NCBI RefSeq assembly: GCF_040730185.1
Contig: NZ_CP160402.1
Location: 6,138,001-6,202,000, forward strand
Length of the DNA stretch: 64,000 bases
Source: Streptomyces sp. Je 1-332
Lineage (GTDB): Bacteria; Actinomycetota; Actinomycetes; Streptomycetales; Streptomycetaceae
Reading direction: 5' to 3'
Positions 9,092 through 17,003 of this stretch are shown piece by piece. How positions within the stretch are numbered: position 1 is the stretch's first letter; each line of letters opens with the position of its first letter. The notes below the pieces were generated by a model. It was not told where the DNA came from. It was given only the letters and a program-made list of their open reading frames with translations, and did no database searches. A program made the translations under genes and the position numbers.

Positions 9092-11027
9092 GGAGGGCCT
9101 CCTTGAGGGCGGTGGCGAGCTGCTCGGCCTTGAACGGCATCCCGTTGACCTGTGTGTGGGACCGGGCGTCGACCAGGTACCTGGCGCGGATCAGCAGGGC
9201 CAGCTGCCCGAGGTTCATCTCGGGGATCACGATGTCGTCGTACGACCGCAGCACCTCGCCGAGGTTGCGCGGGAACGGGTTGAGGTGGCGCAGATGGGCC
9301 TGGGCGATGTGCTGACCCTCGCGGCGCAGGCGCCGTACCGCCGCGGTGATGGGCCCGTAGGTCGAACCCCAGCCGAGGACGAGCAACTTGGCGTCTCCGG
9401 TGGCGTCGTCGACCTCCAGGTCCGGGACCTGGATTCCGTCGATCTTGGCCTGGCGGGTGCGGACCATGAAGTCGTGGTTGGCGGGGTCGTAGGAGATGTT
9501 GCCGGTGCCGTCCTGCTTCTCGATGCCGCCGATACGGTGCTCGAGACCGGGCGTGCCGGGAATCGCCCACGGACGGGCCAGCGTCTGCGGATCACGCTTG
9601 AAGGGCCAGAAGACCTCGGTGCCGTCGTCCAGGACGTGGTTGGGGCCTTGGGGGAACTGCACGAGCATTTCGGGCAGCTCGTCCGCCTGCGGGATGCGCC
9701 AGGGCTCGGAGCCGTTGGCCAGATAGCCGTCGGACAGCAGGAAGACCGGCGTGCGGTAGGTGACCGCGATGCGGGCCGCCTCGATCGCGGCGTCGAAGCA
9801 GTCGGCCGGGGTCTTCGCCGCCACGACCGGCACCGGCGCCTCGCCGTTGCGTCCGTACATCGCCTGGAGCAGGTCCGCCTGCTCGGTCTTGGTCGGCAGA
9901 CCGGTGGAGGGGCCGCCGCGCTGGATGTCCACGATCAGCAGCGGCAGTTCAAGGGAGACCGCGAGTCCGATCGTCTCCGACTTCAGCGCCACACCGGGCC
10001 CTGAGTTGGAGGTGACGGCCAGCGAACCGCCGAACGCGGCCCCCAGGGCGGCACCGATCGCGGCGATCTCGTCCTCGGCCTGGAAGGTGCGAACGCCGAA
10101 GTTCTTGTGCCGGGAGAGCTCGTGCAGGATGTCGGATGCCGGAGTGATCGGATACGCGCCCAGGAACAGGGGCAGCCCGGTCTGCCGGCCCGCCGCGATC
10201 AGGCCGTACGACAGGGCCAGGTTCCCCGAGATGTTGCGATACGTGCCCGCCGGGAAGGCCTTGGTCGCCGGAGCGACCTCGTAGGAGACCGCGAAGTCCT
10301 CGGTCGTCTCCCCGAAGTTCCAACCCGCACGGAACGCGACGATGTTGGCCTCGGCGATGTCCGGCTTCTTCGCGAACTTCGCCCGCAGGAACTTCTCCGT
10401 CCCCTCGGTCGGCCGGTGATACATCCACGACAGCAGACCCAGCGCGAACATGTTCTTGCACCGGCCCGCGTCCTTGCGCGACAGACCGTGGTCCTTGAGC
10501 GCCTCGACCGTCAGCGTCGTCAACGGCACCGGATGCACGCGATAGGCAGCCAACGACGCGTCACCCAGGGGGGATTCGGCGTACCCCACCTTCTGCAGCG
10601 CTCGTGGCGTGAACTCGTCCGTGTTGACGATGATCTCGGCCCCGCGCGGCACATCCGGAAGGTTCGCTCTCAGAGCCGCCGGGTTCATCGCGACGAGGAC
10701 GTTCGGTGCGTCGCCCGGGGTCAGGATGTCGTGGTCGGCGAAGTGCAGCTGGAAGGAGGACACCCCCGGCAGGGTGCCTGCGGGGGCGCGGATCTCGGCG
10801 GGGAAGTTCGGCAACGTGGACAGGTCATTGCCGAAGGACGCCGTCTCCGACGTGAACCGGTCACCGGTGAGCTGCATGCCGTCGCCCGAGTCACCCGCGA
10901 AGCGGATGACGACGCGGTCCAGGCGGCGAACTTCCTTGCCGTTCTCGCCGCCGTTCTGCTTGCCGTTCTGTGAGTGGCTCCCCTTCTCGCCGTGACTGTC
11001 TTTGCCTTCCGCCATGTGAACGGCCAC
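9081..11027 (-). CDS. korA: 2-oxoacid:ferredoxin oxidoreductase, fused gamma-alpha subunit
   Basis: A 648-residue subunit in which the gamma domain (about residues 35-220, starting VVIRFAGDSGDGMQLTGD) is fused to the alpha pyrimidine-binding domain (NLALSYGLIAAG, FLGAYPITPASDILHEL, TSNSGPGVALKSE, DIQRGGPSTGLPTK). This is the usual actinobacterial KorA architecture. GTG at 11027 is chosen because AAGGGGG lies 6 nt upstream; an ATG four codons later is the alternative. The first ~30 residues are hydrophilic (His/Gly/Asn/Lys) and atypical of the core fold. First gene of the korA-korB-ferredoxin operon, divergent from the gene at 11237. Confidence 0.93.
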
Positions 11028-11236
11028 CGGCCGCCCCCTTCCCGTCTACGCAGCTGGCTGGCTGTCGCAGCACGCTATGAGGCACGGCTTGCGACCGGCC
11101 AAAGTCGTGCGATGGGGCGGCCGATGCGCCGACGGCGCGTATGAATTCCTCATGTCGGAGGCATGATCCGGTGGCTTTCGGTCGTCTCGGCGGCTGCCGG
11201 ATACTCGCTCGTCACGACACGGGAAGGGTGCACGTC

Positions 11237-11854
11237 ATGCCGCACGTCATCGGTAGGCAGACGCTCCACCTGTGGTCGCTCTGCGAGGACGTCATCATCG
11301 AGGCCCACGACGGTACGGAACTGGTCCTGACCGGCCGTTTCGGCACCGAGCGGCTCCCGGATCCCGATCCGGTCGTCCGCGAGGCACTGCGCCGCATGGA
11401 GCTGGGGCCGGTGCTGCCCGGCAACGTCGAGGCGGCGACCGGGGACGACAGCGAGGGCAGTGTCTGTCTCATCCTGTGGCCGACGCTGAGCCGGCTGTCC
11501 CATCTGGTGGTGCGCACGCTGGGTCTGGACGACCTCCGGGGGCCGCTGCTCTCGGTTTCGCCGGTGTCCCGCGGCGCGAAGTTCATGCCCCGCGAGCTCT
11601 CCGCGCGGCGGCACTTGAGACTTTCCAGGGATGTCACGCTGACGCTGGAGGCGGCGGGCGTCGCCCTGGAGTCACCCGCCTCACTGCACCGAGTCGTGCT
11701 GCACCGGCCGGAAGCGGTCTGGGTGGTGGGCATGCTGGCCTGGCCGATCACCCCGCACGCCGCGTCGCAGGCCCTTCCGCTTCATCCGGAAGTGACAGAC
11801 GGAATCCTCCGCTATCTGGCGGCCGCGGGCATGGCGGCACCGGTGAAATCATGA
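11237..11854 (+). CDS. Probable lone SagB N-terminal-like (winged-helix) protein of the TOMM locus
   Basis: A 205-residue protein. The N-terminal half (LHLWSLCEDVIIEAHDG, then DPVVREALRRMELGPV) and the C-terminal half (LSRDVTLTLEAAG, LHRVVLHRPEAVWVVGMLAW, ILRYLAAAGM) resemble the N-terminal portion of actinobacterial SagB-type azoline dehydrogenases, including a winged-helix leader-binding-like segment. The downstream FMN nitroreductase domain that makes SagB an enzyme is absent: the gene ends 31 bp before the response regulator on the other strand. ATG 11237 has GGAAGG 8 nt upstream. It could be a leader-peptide-binding or scaffold protein for the nearby cyclodehydratase. The assignment is from motif memory and is moderate. 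Confidence 0.55.
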   Translation: MPHVIGRQTLHLWSLCEDVIIEAHDGTELVLTGRFGTERLPDPDPVVREALRRMELGPVLPGNVEAATGDDSEGSVCLILWPTLSRLSHLVVRTLGLDDLRGPLLSVSPVSRGAKFMPRELSARRHLRLSRDVTLTLEAAGVALESPASLHRVVLHRPEAVWVVGMLAWPITPHAASQALPLHPEVTDGILRYLAAAGMAAPVKS

Positions 11855-11875
11855 CGGTGGGCCGAGCCCGAAACC

Positions 11876-11894
11876 TGCTGTGGATTACAGCAGC
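11876..11894. terminator. small hairpin at convergent gene ends
   Basis: CTGCTG and CAGCAG are separated by 7 nt and overlap the response-regulator stop codon between two convergent genes. The stem is short, so terminator function is uncertain. Confidence 0.35.
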
Positions 11895-12493
11895 CAGCCC
11901 GAATTCCGTGCGATACGGATCGCGTCGACGCGGTTGCGGGCGTTGAGTTTGGTGACGACGGTCGTCAGATAGTTGCGGACCGTACCAGTTGTGAGGTGCA
12001 GCAACGAGGCGATCTCGGGGGCCTCGGAGCCTTCGGCGGCCAGCGCGAGCACCTCCGTCTCCCGCTCCGTCAGCGGGCTCTCGGAGCCGCCCCAGGCGGC
12101 CAGTGCCAGCTGTGGGTCCACGGCGCGCTGGCCCGCGGCCACACGGCGTACGGCCTCGGCCAGTTCCTTGGGCGGGGCGTCCTTGAGGAGATAGCCCGAG
12201 ACCTGCGCCGCCAGTGCCCTGCGCAAGGTGCCTGGACGGCCGAGGCTGGTCAGAATGAGTGTCCGGCAGGACGGCAGGCGCTCACGCAGCTGTACCGCCG
12301 CGCTCAGACCGTCGAGTCCGGGCAGGTCGATGTCGATGATCGCGACATCCGGCCGGTGCTTGAGTGCCATGTCGACGATCTCGTCTCCACGCTCTGTCTC
12401 GAAGACGACTTCGAGGTCGGCTTCCAGATTGAGCAGCGCGACCAAAGCGCCACGGACCATGTGCATATCCTCGGCCAACAGTATCCGTATCAC
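11885..12493 (-). CDS. NarL/DesR-family response regulator
   Basis: A 202-residue two-component response regulator. The receiver domain (residues ~1-120) has the acidic pair in LLAED, the phospho-acceptor Asp in VAIIDIDLPGLDG, Thr/Ser in LILTSLG and the Lys in GYLLKDAPP. The C-terminal LuxR-type HTH spans ESPLTERETEVLALAAEG to TVRNYLTTVVTKL. It lies 82 bp downstream of its apparent kinase on the same strand, next to the TOMM cyclodehydratase, so it probably controls that locus or responds to its product. DesR-like regulators often sense membrane stress. Confidence 0.92.
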   Translation of the reverse strand: MIRILLAEDMHMVRGALVALLNLEADLEVVFETERGDEIVDMALKHRPDVAIIDIDLPGLDGLSAAVQLRERLPSCRTLILTSLGRPGTLRRALAAQVSGYLLKDAPPKELAEAVRRVAAGQRAVDPQLALAAWGGSESPLTERETEVLALAAEGSEAPEIASLLHLTTGTVRNYLTTVVTKLNARNRVDAIRIARNSGWLL

Positions 12494-12574
12494 TGAGCCC
12501 CCGTCAGCAGCGTTACCTGTGGCGGGATCTTATCAATCACAGGGCTGTTTTCGGCTATAAGGAGCGCGTGATGA

Positions 12575-13816
12575 TTAAGCCGCGGGATCCTGGATCTCGG
12601 TGATCTCCTCGGCCAACGAGGCTGCTGCGGCGGAGGGATGGGAGGGCACCTCGACGCGCAAGCGGAACGTCCGGTCCGCCCCTCCGGCGGCCTCCACTTC
12701 TCCGCCGATGGCGTGGACCCGCACCTTCAGGTTGCCCAGGCCGCTCCCGCTGTGCGGGGACGGATCGCGGTAGCCGGGCTCGATGCCGTCGTTGATCACC
12801 AAGAGGCTTACCCGAGACGCCCGTTGGACCGCCTGTATGGTGCAGTGCCTGGCCCGGCTGTGGCGCAGCAAATTGGTCACCGCCTCGCGCAGCACCGTGG
12901 CGAGCACCGTGTTGGCCTGAGGACTGATTTCGGTGAGGGAGAACGTGACGTCCACGCCGATATCAGCCGAGTTGAGAACCGACTGAGCGGAACTGATCTC
13001 CTGTTCCAGGGACATGTTCTGAAATCCGCTCGCCACGCGTCGTACGTCGGCAAGGGATTCCCGGGAGACGGAGAGCACTTCCTGGATCTCATTCATCGCG
13101 CGCTGCGGATGAGCGGGGATCAGGCGGTGTATCAGTTCACTTTTCAACGTGATTGCGGAAAGGCTGAAACCCAGGAGGTCGTGCAAGTCCCTGGCGAAAC
13201 GCAGGCGTTCCTTGGTGACGGCGAGACGGGCGAGCTCGCCACGTGCCGCGTGCACCTCGCTGACGAGTTCGTTCAGCCGTGAAAGCCCGTACGTGACAAG
13301 GCCGGTGAGGAGGGTCGACTGGCACACGTAGATGACGTCGAGCACCGGAAGGTGGTCGAGGAGGGGCGGCAGGAGCATGCTGAGGCCGACGAGGCCGTAC
13401 AGCGTCCAGCCGGCGCGCGGGCGGAGCAACAGCAGCACGGAGCCGGCGAGGAAACCCGCCATGGAGCCCCACCCGGTGTGGAACAACGTGACCGGCACAT
13501 ACGTCAGGAGGGCCTGCAGGCTCAGGGTGAGGCTCTTGACCCTCAAGGGGGCCCGGTTGGCGCCCGCCGCCGAGTGCCTGAGCTGCAGGCCGAGTATCGC
13601 CCCGAGGGACCCGAGAGCCACCAGCGTCTGCGTGGTCGAGATGGCGGCGCTCAGGAGGTTGAGCATGGTGATGAGGGTGTAACTGAGAAGCGTCGCGAGG
13701 AGGATGGTCCGTGCGAGCCGTGGAGCGAGGAGATCGCGGCTGCGCCGTGGCACGGGCTCCTTGCCGCGACCTCCTTTTGCGTCGTTTGCGATGTCGGAAC
13801 GTTCTCGACTGTCCAT
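12575..13816 (-). CDS. membrane sensor histidine kinase, HisKA_3/DesK-like
   Basis: A 413-residue kinase. Five or six hydrophobic helices occupy residues ~30-190 with almost no extracytoplasmic loop, as in intramembrane-sensing kinases. The H-box FARDLHDLLGFSLSAITLK carries the phospho-acceptor His; most relatives have LGHSLS where this one has LGFSLS. The HATPase_c domain shows LREAVTNLLRHS (N box) and GSGLGNLKVRV (G box). ATG 13816 is preferred over a TTG at 13840. Partner of the adjacent NarL-type regulator. Located directly downstream of the TOMM cyclodehydratase gene on the same strand (147-bp gap). Confidence 0.9.
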   Translation of the reverse strand: MDSRERSDIANDAKGGRGKEPVPRRSRDLLAPRLARTILLATLLSYTLITMLNLLSAAISTTQTLVALGSLGAILGLQLRHSAAGANRAPLRVKSLTLSLQALLTYVPVTLFHTGWGSMAGFLAGSVLLLLRPRAGWTLYGLVGLSMLLPPLLDHLPVLDVIYVCQSTLLTGLVTYGLSRLNELVSEVHAARGELARLAVTKERLRFARDLHDLLGFSLSAITLKSELIHRLIPAHPQRAMNEIQEVLSVSRESLADVRRVASGFQNMSLEQEISSAQSVLNSADIGVDVTFSLTEISPQANTVLATVLREAVTNLLRHSRARHCTIQAVQRASRVSLLVINDGIEPGYRDPSPHSGSGLGNLKVRVHAIGGEVEAAGGADRTFRLRVEVPSHPSAAAASLAEEITEIQDPAA

Positions 13817-13963
13817 CGTCGGTACGGCCTTTTCTCGCAACGGTGTGCTCTGTGTCTGGGGATGATAAGTGAAGGCCGTGACGACAGTACGGAGGAACGG
13901 TCTTTTGCAGAGCGGCTCGCGAACACCGCACCCTTGCGCCTGAGGGCTCCCGCCCAGAGGGAG

Positions 13964-16300
13964 TCAGACGAAGAGTGGGATGGGATTGAGCCCTTCGTAC
14001 GAGGTAGGAGCGGCGAGTCGCCCCTGCGCGACCGGTACGTCGAACAGCCGTCCTGGCGCGAAGCGCGCCCAGAAGTGCCGCATGCCCGGCACGACGACCT
14101 TCACTACTGGAACATCGAGATCCGGCCGAGTCTGATCGAGTACGAGGAGTTCCATGCCGTGCTGCTCGACGAGCCCGGTGATCGCCGTGACGTCGTCGAG
14201 GAGATCCGCGCGGGGTACGTAGGGCCAGTGCCCCGGGGCGCGGGGCGGCAGCGCCGGATCGGGCAGGAGGTAGGGCTGGTTGCCGACCGTGGCGTGCTGC
14301 CACCAGGCCAGCGGCTCCGGATCGGTGAGCCCGTACCCGGTCCCGTCGGCGCGCGCTTCGCACACGGCGGGCACCAGCTGTCCCATCTCGGTCAGAGCCC
14401 TGCGCAGCGCCACCCGCGGGTCGAAGTGCGCCCCGAACCCGAAGATCACGTCCTCGGCGGGTTTGTCGGTGCGCCGGGACAGCGCGACCATCACCGGAAT
14501 GCCCATGTCCGAGGTGAGATCGAGGACCCACAGATCGCGGTTGAGCCGCGTGCACACCGAGCGCATGCGTTCGACGCAGGGCTCGTCGAACGCCTCGATG
14601 TCGACCGCGGGCCGGCGGATGCGGTTGTACCACCACAGGGCCACGGCATCCCGCTCCACGATCTCCAAGAAGCCCTGAACCAGGGCGTCTTCGGGGCTGC
14701 TGCCCGCCGCGTTGCCGTTGGAGTCGGCGTACAACCCGTCCGCCGCCGGCTCGCCCCGGGAGAAGTAGAGCATCGAGGTGGGCAGGAACCGGCGCGTGCC
14801 CGAGGTCAGTGACCACACCGGCGTCCATTGAGTGGGCCGGTTCTCGTCGAACGGCTCGGGCACGTGCTGGAACCCCGAGAGGCGGGCGTTCCAGCGATCC
14901 CGGTCGCGGAACTGCCGCTCGTCGTAGAGCTGACAGGCATGGGGGTGCACGGCCTCGGCGCCGAGAGCCCGGAAGGTGTCCCACACCACCGGCTCGTCGC
15001 CGTGCCGGGTGCCGCTGTACCGTTCGACGGCTTCGCACAGGGCGCTGACCCGGCCCTCCGCCTGCGTCAGCCCCTTGCCGCCGCTGAGCGCGCGGAGCCC
15101 CGCCCGCAGTCCGGCGAGTGTGTGCGGACCCATGGCCAGATTGGAGCCGGAGAGATAGGAGTTGATGCCCTCCGGGGAGCGCGGCGCGCGGCGGATGTCC
15201 TTGATGATTCCGGTCACGGGGTCGACGAGATGGCTGTGCCGGGCGAGCATCTGCTCGGGGGTGAGAGCGCGGTGCCCGCCGGCGGTCGGCGCGGCCTTGG
15301 GACGCGACACCGGGGCGAAGGGCCGACCGATCCGCTCGGCCACGAGACCAGGATCTCCGCACACGTCGCACTGCGGGATCCGGGCCACCCGGTGGGGGCG
15401 CGCCCGCAGATGAAGAGTGTCCAGGGTGTGCAGGTCGCCCTGGGAGTCATAGCGGATGCCGGCGATCCACTTGGCGACTTCCAGTACCGCGATGTTGACG
15501 GCGATGGCGCGGCCCGCGCCCAGCGACGCGGTGGGCCGCGTCAGCGGCCCTTCGATCCCCAGCGCGCGCCGCACCGGCCACTCCGAGTGGCGGTGCCCCG
15601 CGAGCCGGGAGGCCAGGCAGGACCAGCAGGGACCGTCGTCCGGCCGGAAGACCGGACCGACCCACGGCTCGACCCCGCAGACCTTGGCGATCAGCCAGGG
15701 CTTGCCCTGCGCCCGGTGAACGGCGTCCACCTCGCGCAACTGCGGCGACAGGTAGTCGTCGCAGAGCACGAGCGAGAGGTCGGCGTCGCCACCCTCTGGC
15801 ATGACGGTCACGCCGGAGTCATGACACGCCGCTGCCACCGCTTCAAGATCGACTTCGGTTCCGGTGAGCGCTTCGATACGTACGGTGGTGCGTCGGAGTG
15901 TGGAGACCGTGAGCCCGCCGTCCAGGCCCGCGAGATCCCAATAGGCCTCGGCGGCACGGTCGACAGGGGGGAGCGGTCCGCCCGTGAGAGTGGGCGGACC
16001 GGCTTCCGGGTGGAAGCGCAGCAGGCCGGCCGTCTTGAGTTCACGCAGCGAACTCAGTACGTCGCCGGGGTCGAGCTCCGGAGCGGCTTCGCGCAGTACA
16101 CCGCCCAGATCGCGGGTGCCGTCGAGCAGGGGCACCAGCCGTTCGGCGAATTCGCCACGCAGCGCGGTCACACCGCGCCGCGACACCAGGTACGCGGCCT
16201 CCCCGGGCACGACCACGGGGTGCAGATGGAGTTTGAACCCCACCCGCGCTGTCTCGTCCCCCGCTGCCGGCCAGACCTGCTGTCCCCCCATCGAGGTCAT
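13964..16300 (-). CDS. TOMM fused cyclodehydratase (RRE/E1-like C domain + YcaO)
   Basis: A 778-residue azoline-forming cyclodehydratase, which uses ATP to cyclise Cys/Ser/Thr of a precursor peptide. Residues ~15-100 form a winged-helix RiPP recognition element (VGFKLHLHPVVVPGEAAYLV onward). Residues ~100-370 are the E1-like C-protein domain with two zinc CxxC pairs (GPCWSCLASRL and PQCDVCGDPG). The C-terminal half is YcaO with ATP motifs GGKGLTQAEGRVSALCEAVE and SNGNAAGSSPEDALVQGFLE plus IVERDAVALWW. It ends NPIPLFV, so the family's Pro-rich PxPxP tail is only partly kept. ATG 16300 overlaps the stop of the 65-residue upstream ORF (ATGA). Confidence 0.9.
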   Translation of the reverse strand: MTSMGGQQVWPAAGDETARVGFKLHLHPVVVPGEAAYLVSRRGVTALRGEFAERLVPLLDGTRDLGGVLREAAPELDPGDVLSSLRELKTAGLLRFHPEAGPPTLTGGPLPPVDRAAEAYWDLAGLDGGLTVSTLRRTTVRIEALTGTEVDLEAVAAACHDSGVTVMPEGGDADLSLVLCDDYLSPQLREVDAVHRAQGKPWLIAKVCGVEPWVGPVFRPDDGPCWSCLASRLAGHRHSEWPVRRALGIEGPLTRPTASLGAGRAIAVNIAVLEVAKWIAGIRYDSQGDLHTLDTLHLRARPHRVARIPQCDVCGDPGLVAERIGRPFAPVSRPKAAPTAGGHRALTPEQMLARHSHLVDPVTGIIKDIRRAPRSPEGINSYLSGSNLAMGPHTLAGLRAGLRALSGGKGLTQAEGRVSALCEAVERYSGTRHGDEPVVWDTFRALGAEAVHPHACQLYDERQFRDRDRWNARLSGFQHVPEPFDENRPTQWTPVWSLTSGTRRFLPTSMLYFSRGEPAADGLYADSNGNAAGSSPEDALVQGFLEIVERDAVALWWYNRIRRPAVDIEAFDEPCVERMRSVCTRLNRDLWVLDLTSDMGIPVMVALSRRTDKPAEDVIFGFGAHFDPRVALRRALTEMGQLVPAVCEARADGTGYGLTDPEPLAWWQHATVGNQPYLLPDPALPPRAPGHWPYVPRADLLDDVTAITGLVEQHGMELLVLDQTRPDLDVPVVKVVVPGMRHFWARFAPGRLFDVPVAQGRLAAPTSYEGLNPIPLFV

Positions 16301-16494
16301 GCCGTGAGCTGCCCAGCGGGTACAGCGGGGCGGTCGACGCCCGGAGAAACGACGACGCAGAACGTGTACAGCGCGACCTCGTCGTCGGGCCGACCGTCCA
16401 GGTTCTCGATCACGAAACGCTCCCGCGAGATACGGCCGGGCTGTACAGGGGGCGTGTTGGTGGAGCCGAAACGGTTCAGCATGACAAGGGCCAT
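16297..16494 (-). CDS. 65-aa peptide coupled to YcaO gene; candidate precursor or partner
   Basis: Begins MALVMLNRFGSTNTPP at ATG 16494, preceded by GAAGGGGA about 10 nt upstream, and ends overlapping the cyclodehydratase start (ATGA). The middle (RISRERFVIENLDGRPDDEV) is charged like a leader peptide. The C-terminal part (ALYTFCVVVSPGVD, then RPAVPAGQLTA) has one Cys, one Ser and two Thr only. A precursor peptide normally precedes or adjoins the cyclodehydratase, which fits the position, but the core is far poorer in heterocyclisable residues than known TOMM substrates. It might instead be a small structural partner. An alternative start at 16545 would add 17 residues. Confidence 0.55.
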   Translation of the reverse strand: MALVMLNRFGSTNTPPVQPGRISRERFVIENLDGRPDDEVALYTFCVVVSPGVDRPAVPAGQLTA

Positions 16495-17003
16495 GATGTT
16501 GATTCCCCTTCTGTTCCATTTCTGATGGTCGGTGCCGCTGGTCATACTTGTGTGCGACCGAGGTCCTCAGACAGTGGTCCAGTCACAGGTGCGGGGTGAA
16601 GTTTTCATGTGGAGCCTGTGACCGACCGTGCAGAACTCCTTCACCGAGCCGCCGAGTTGACCCGTGAGGCCGTGACCGGGGCGGGGGCGTGGGGGAGGCG
16701 GGGTCCTGCCGGACGGTGGCGACCAGGTCCTGCACGGGTGACGGTCCCGTCTCCTGCACGGGCGACGGCGGCGTCTCCTGTGCGGCAACGGTCCCGCCTC
16801 CTGCACGAGCAACGGTCCCGTCTCCTGAACTAGCACGGTCCCGTCCCGTCAAGGATCTTCCGGCAACCCGTGTTCCTCCGCAGCCCCCGTCGTTGGTACG
16901 TACGGGGGAGTGGCTTCCTGTGTTCATCTCCCCTGCCAACTCAGCGGCGCACTGGCCCAGTTCGTGTGGGAAGCGCCCATTCCCAGCGGGAGGACCAACA
17001 GTC
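16495..17003. other. divergent intergenic region, TOMM operon / siderophore operon
   Basis: About 500 bp between two divergent operons. It contains the 24-bp minisatellite listed separately and must hold both promoters, but I see no convincing -35/-10 pair and no iron box. Reading frames through it (including one rich in Ser-Cys-Thr-Gly) come from the repeat and lack start signals, so I call no gene. Confidence 0.6.
16718..16850 (+). repeat. 23-24-bp minisatellite, about 5.5 copies
   Basis: Degenerate tandem units of the type ACGGTCCCGTCTCCTGCACG plus 3-4 bases start at about 16741, 16765, 16788, 16812 and 16835, with a more diverged copy before them at 16718. It lies between two divergent operons. 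Confidence 0.8.

Noticed and set aside
16689..17003. Ser-Cys-Thr-Gly-rich frame on the plus strand (SCTGDG units) as a TOMM precursor
   Set aside because: It is the translation of the minisatellite, runs without stop into the aminotransferase, and lies on the strand opposite to the cyclodehydratase.
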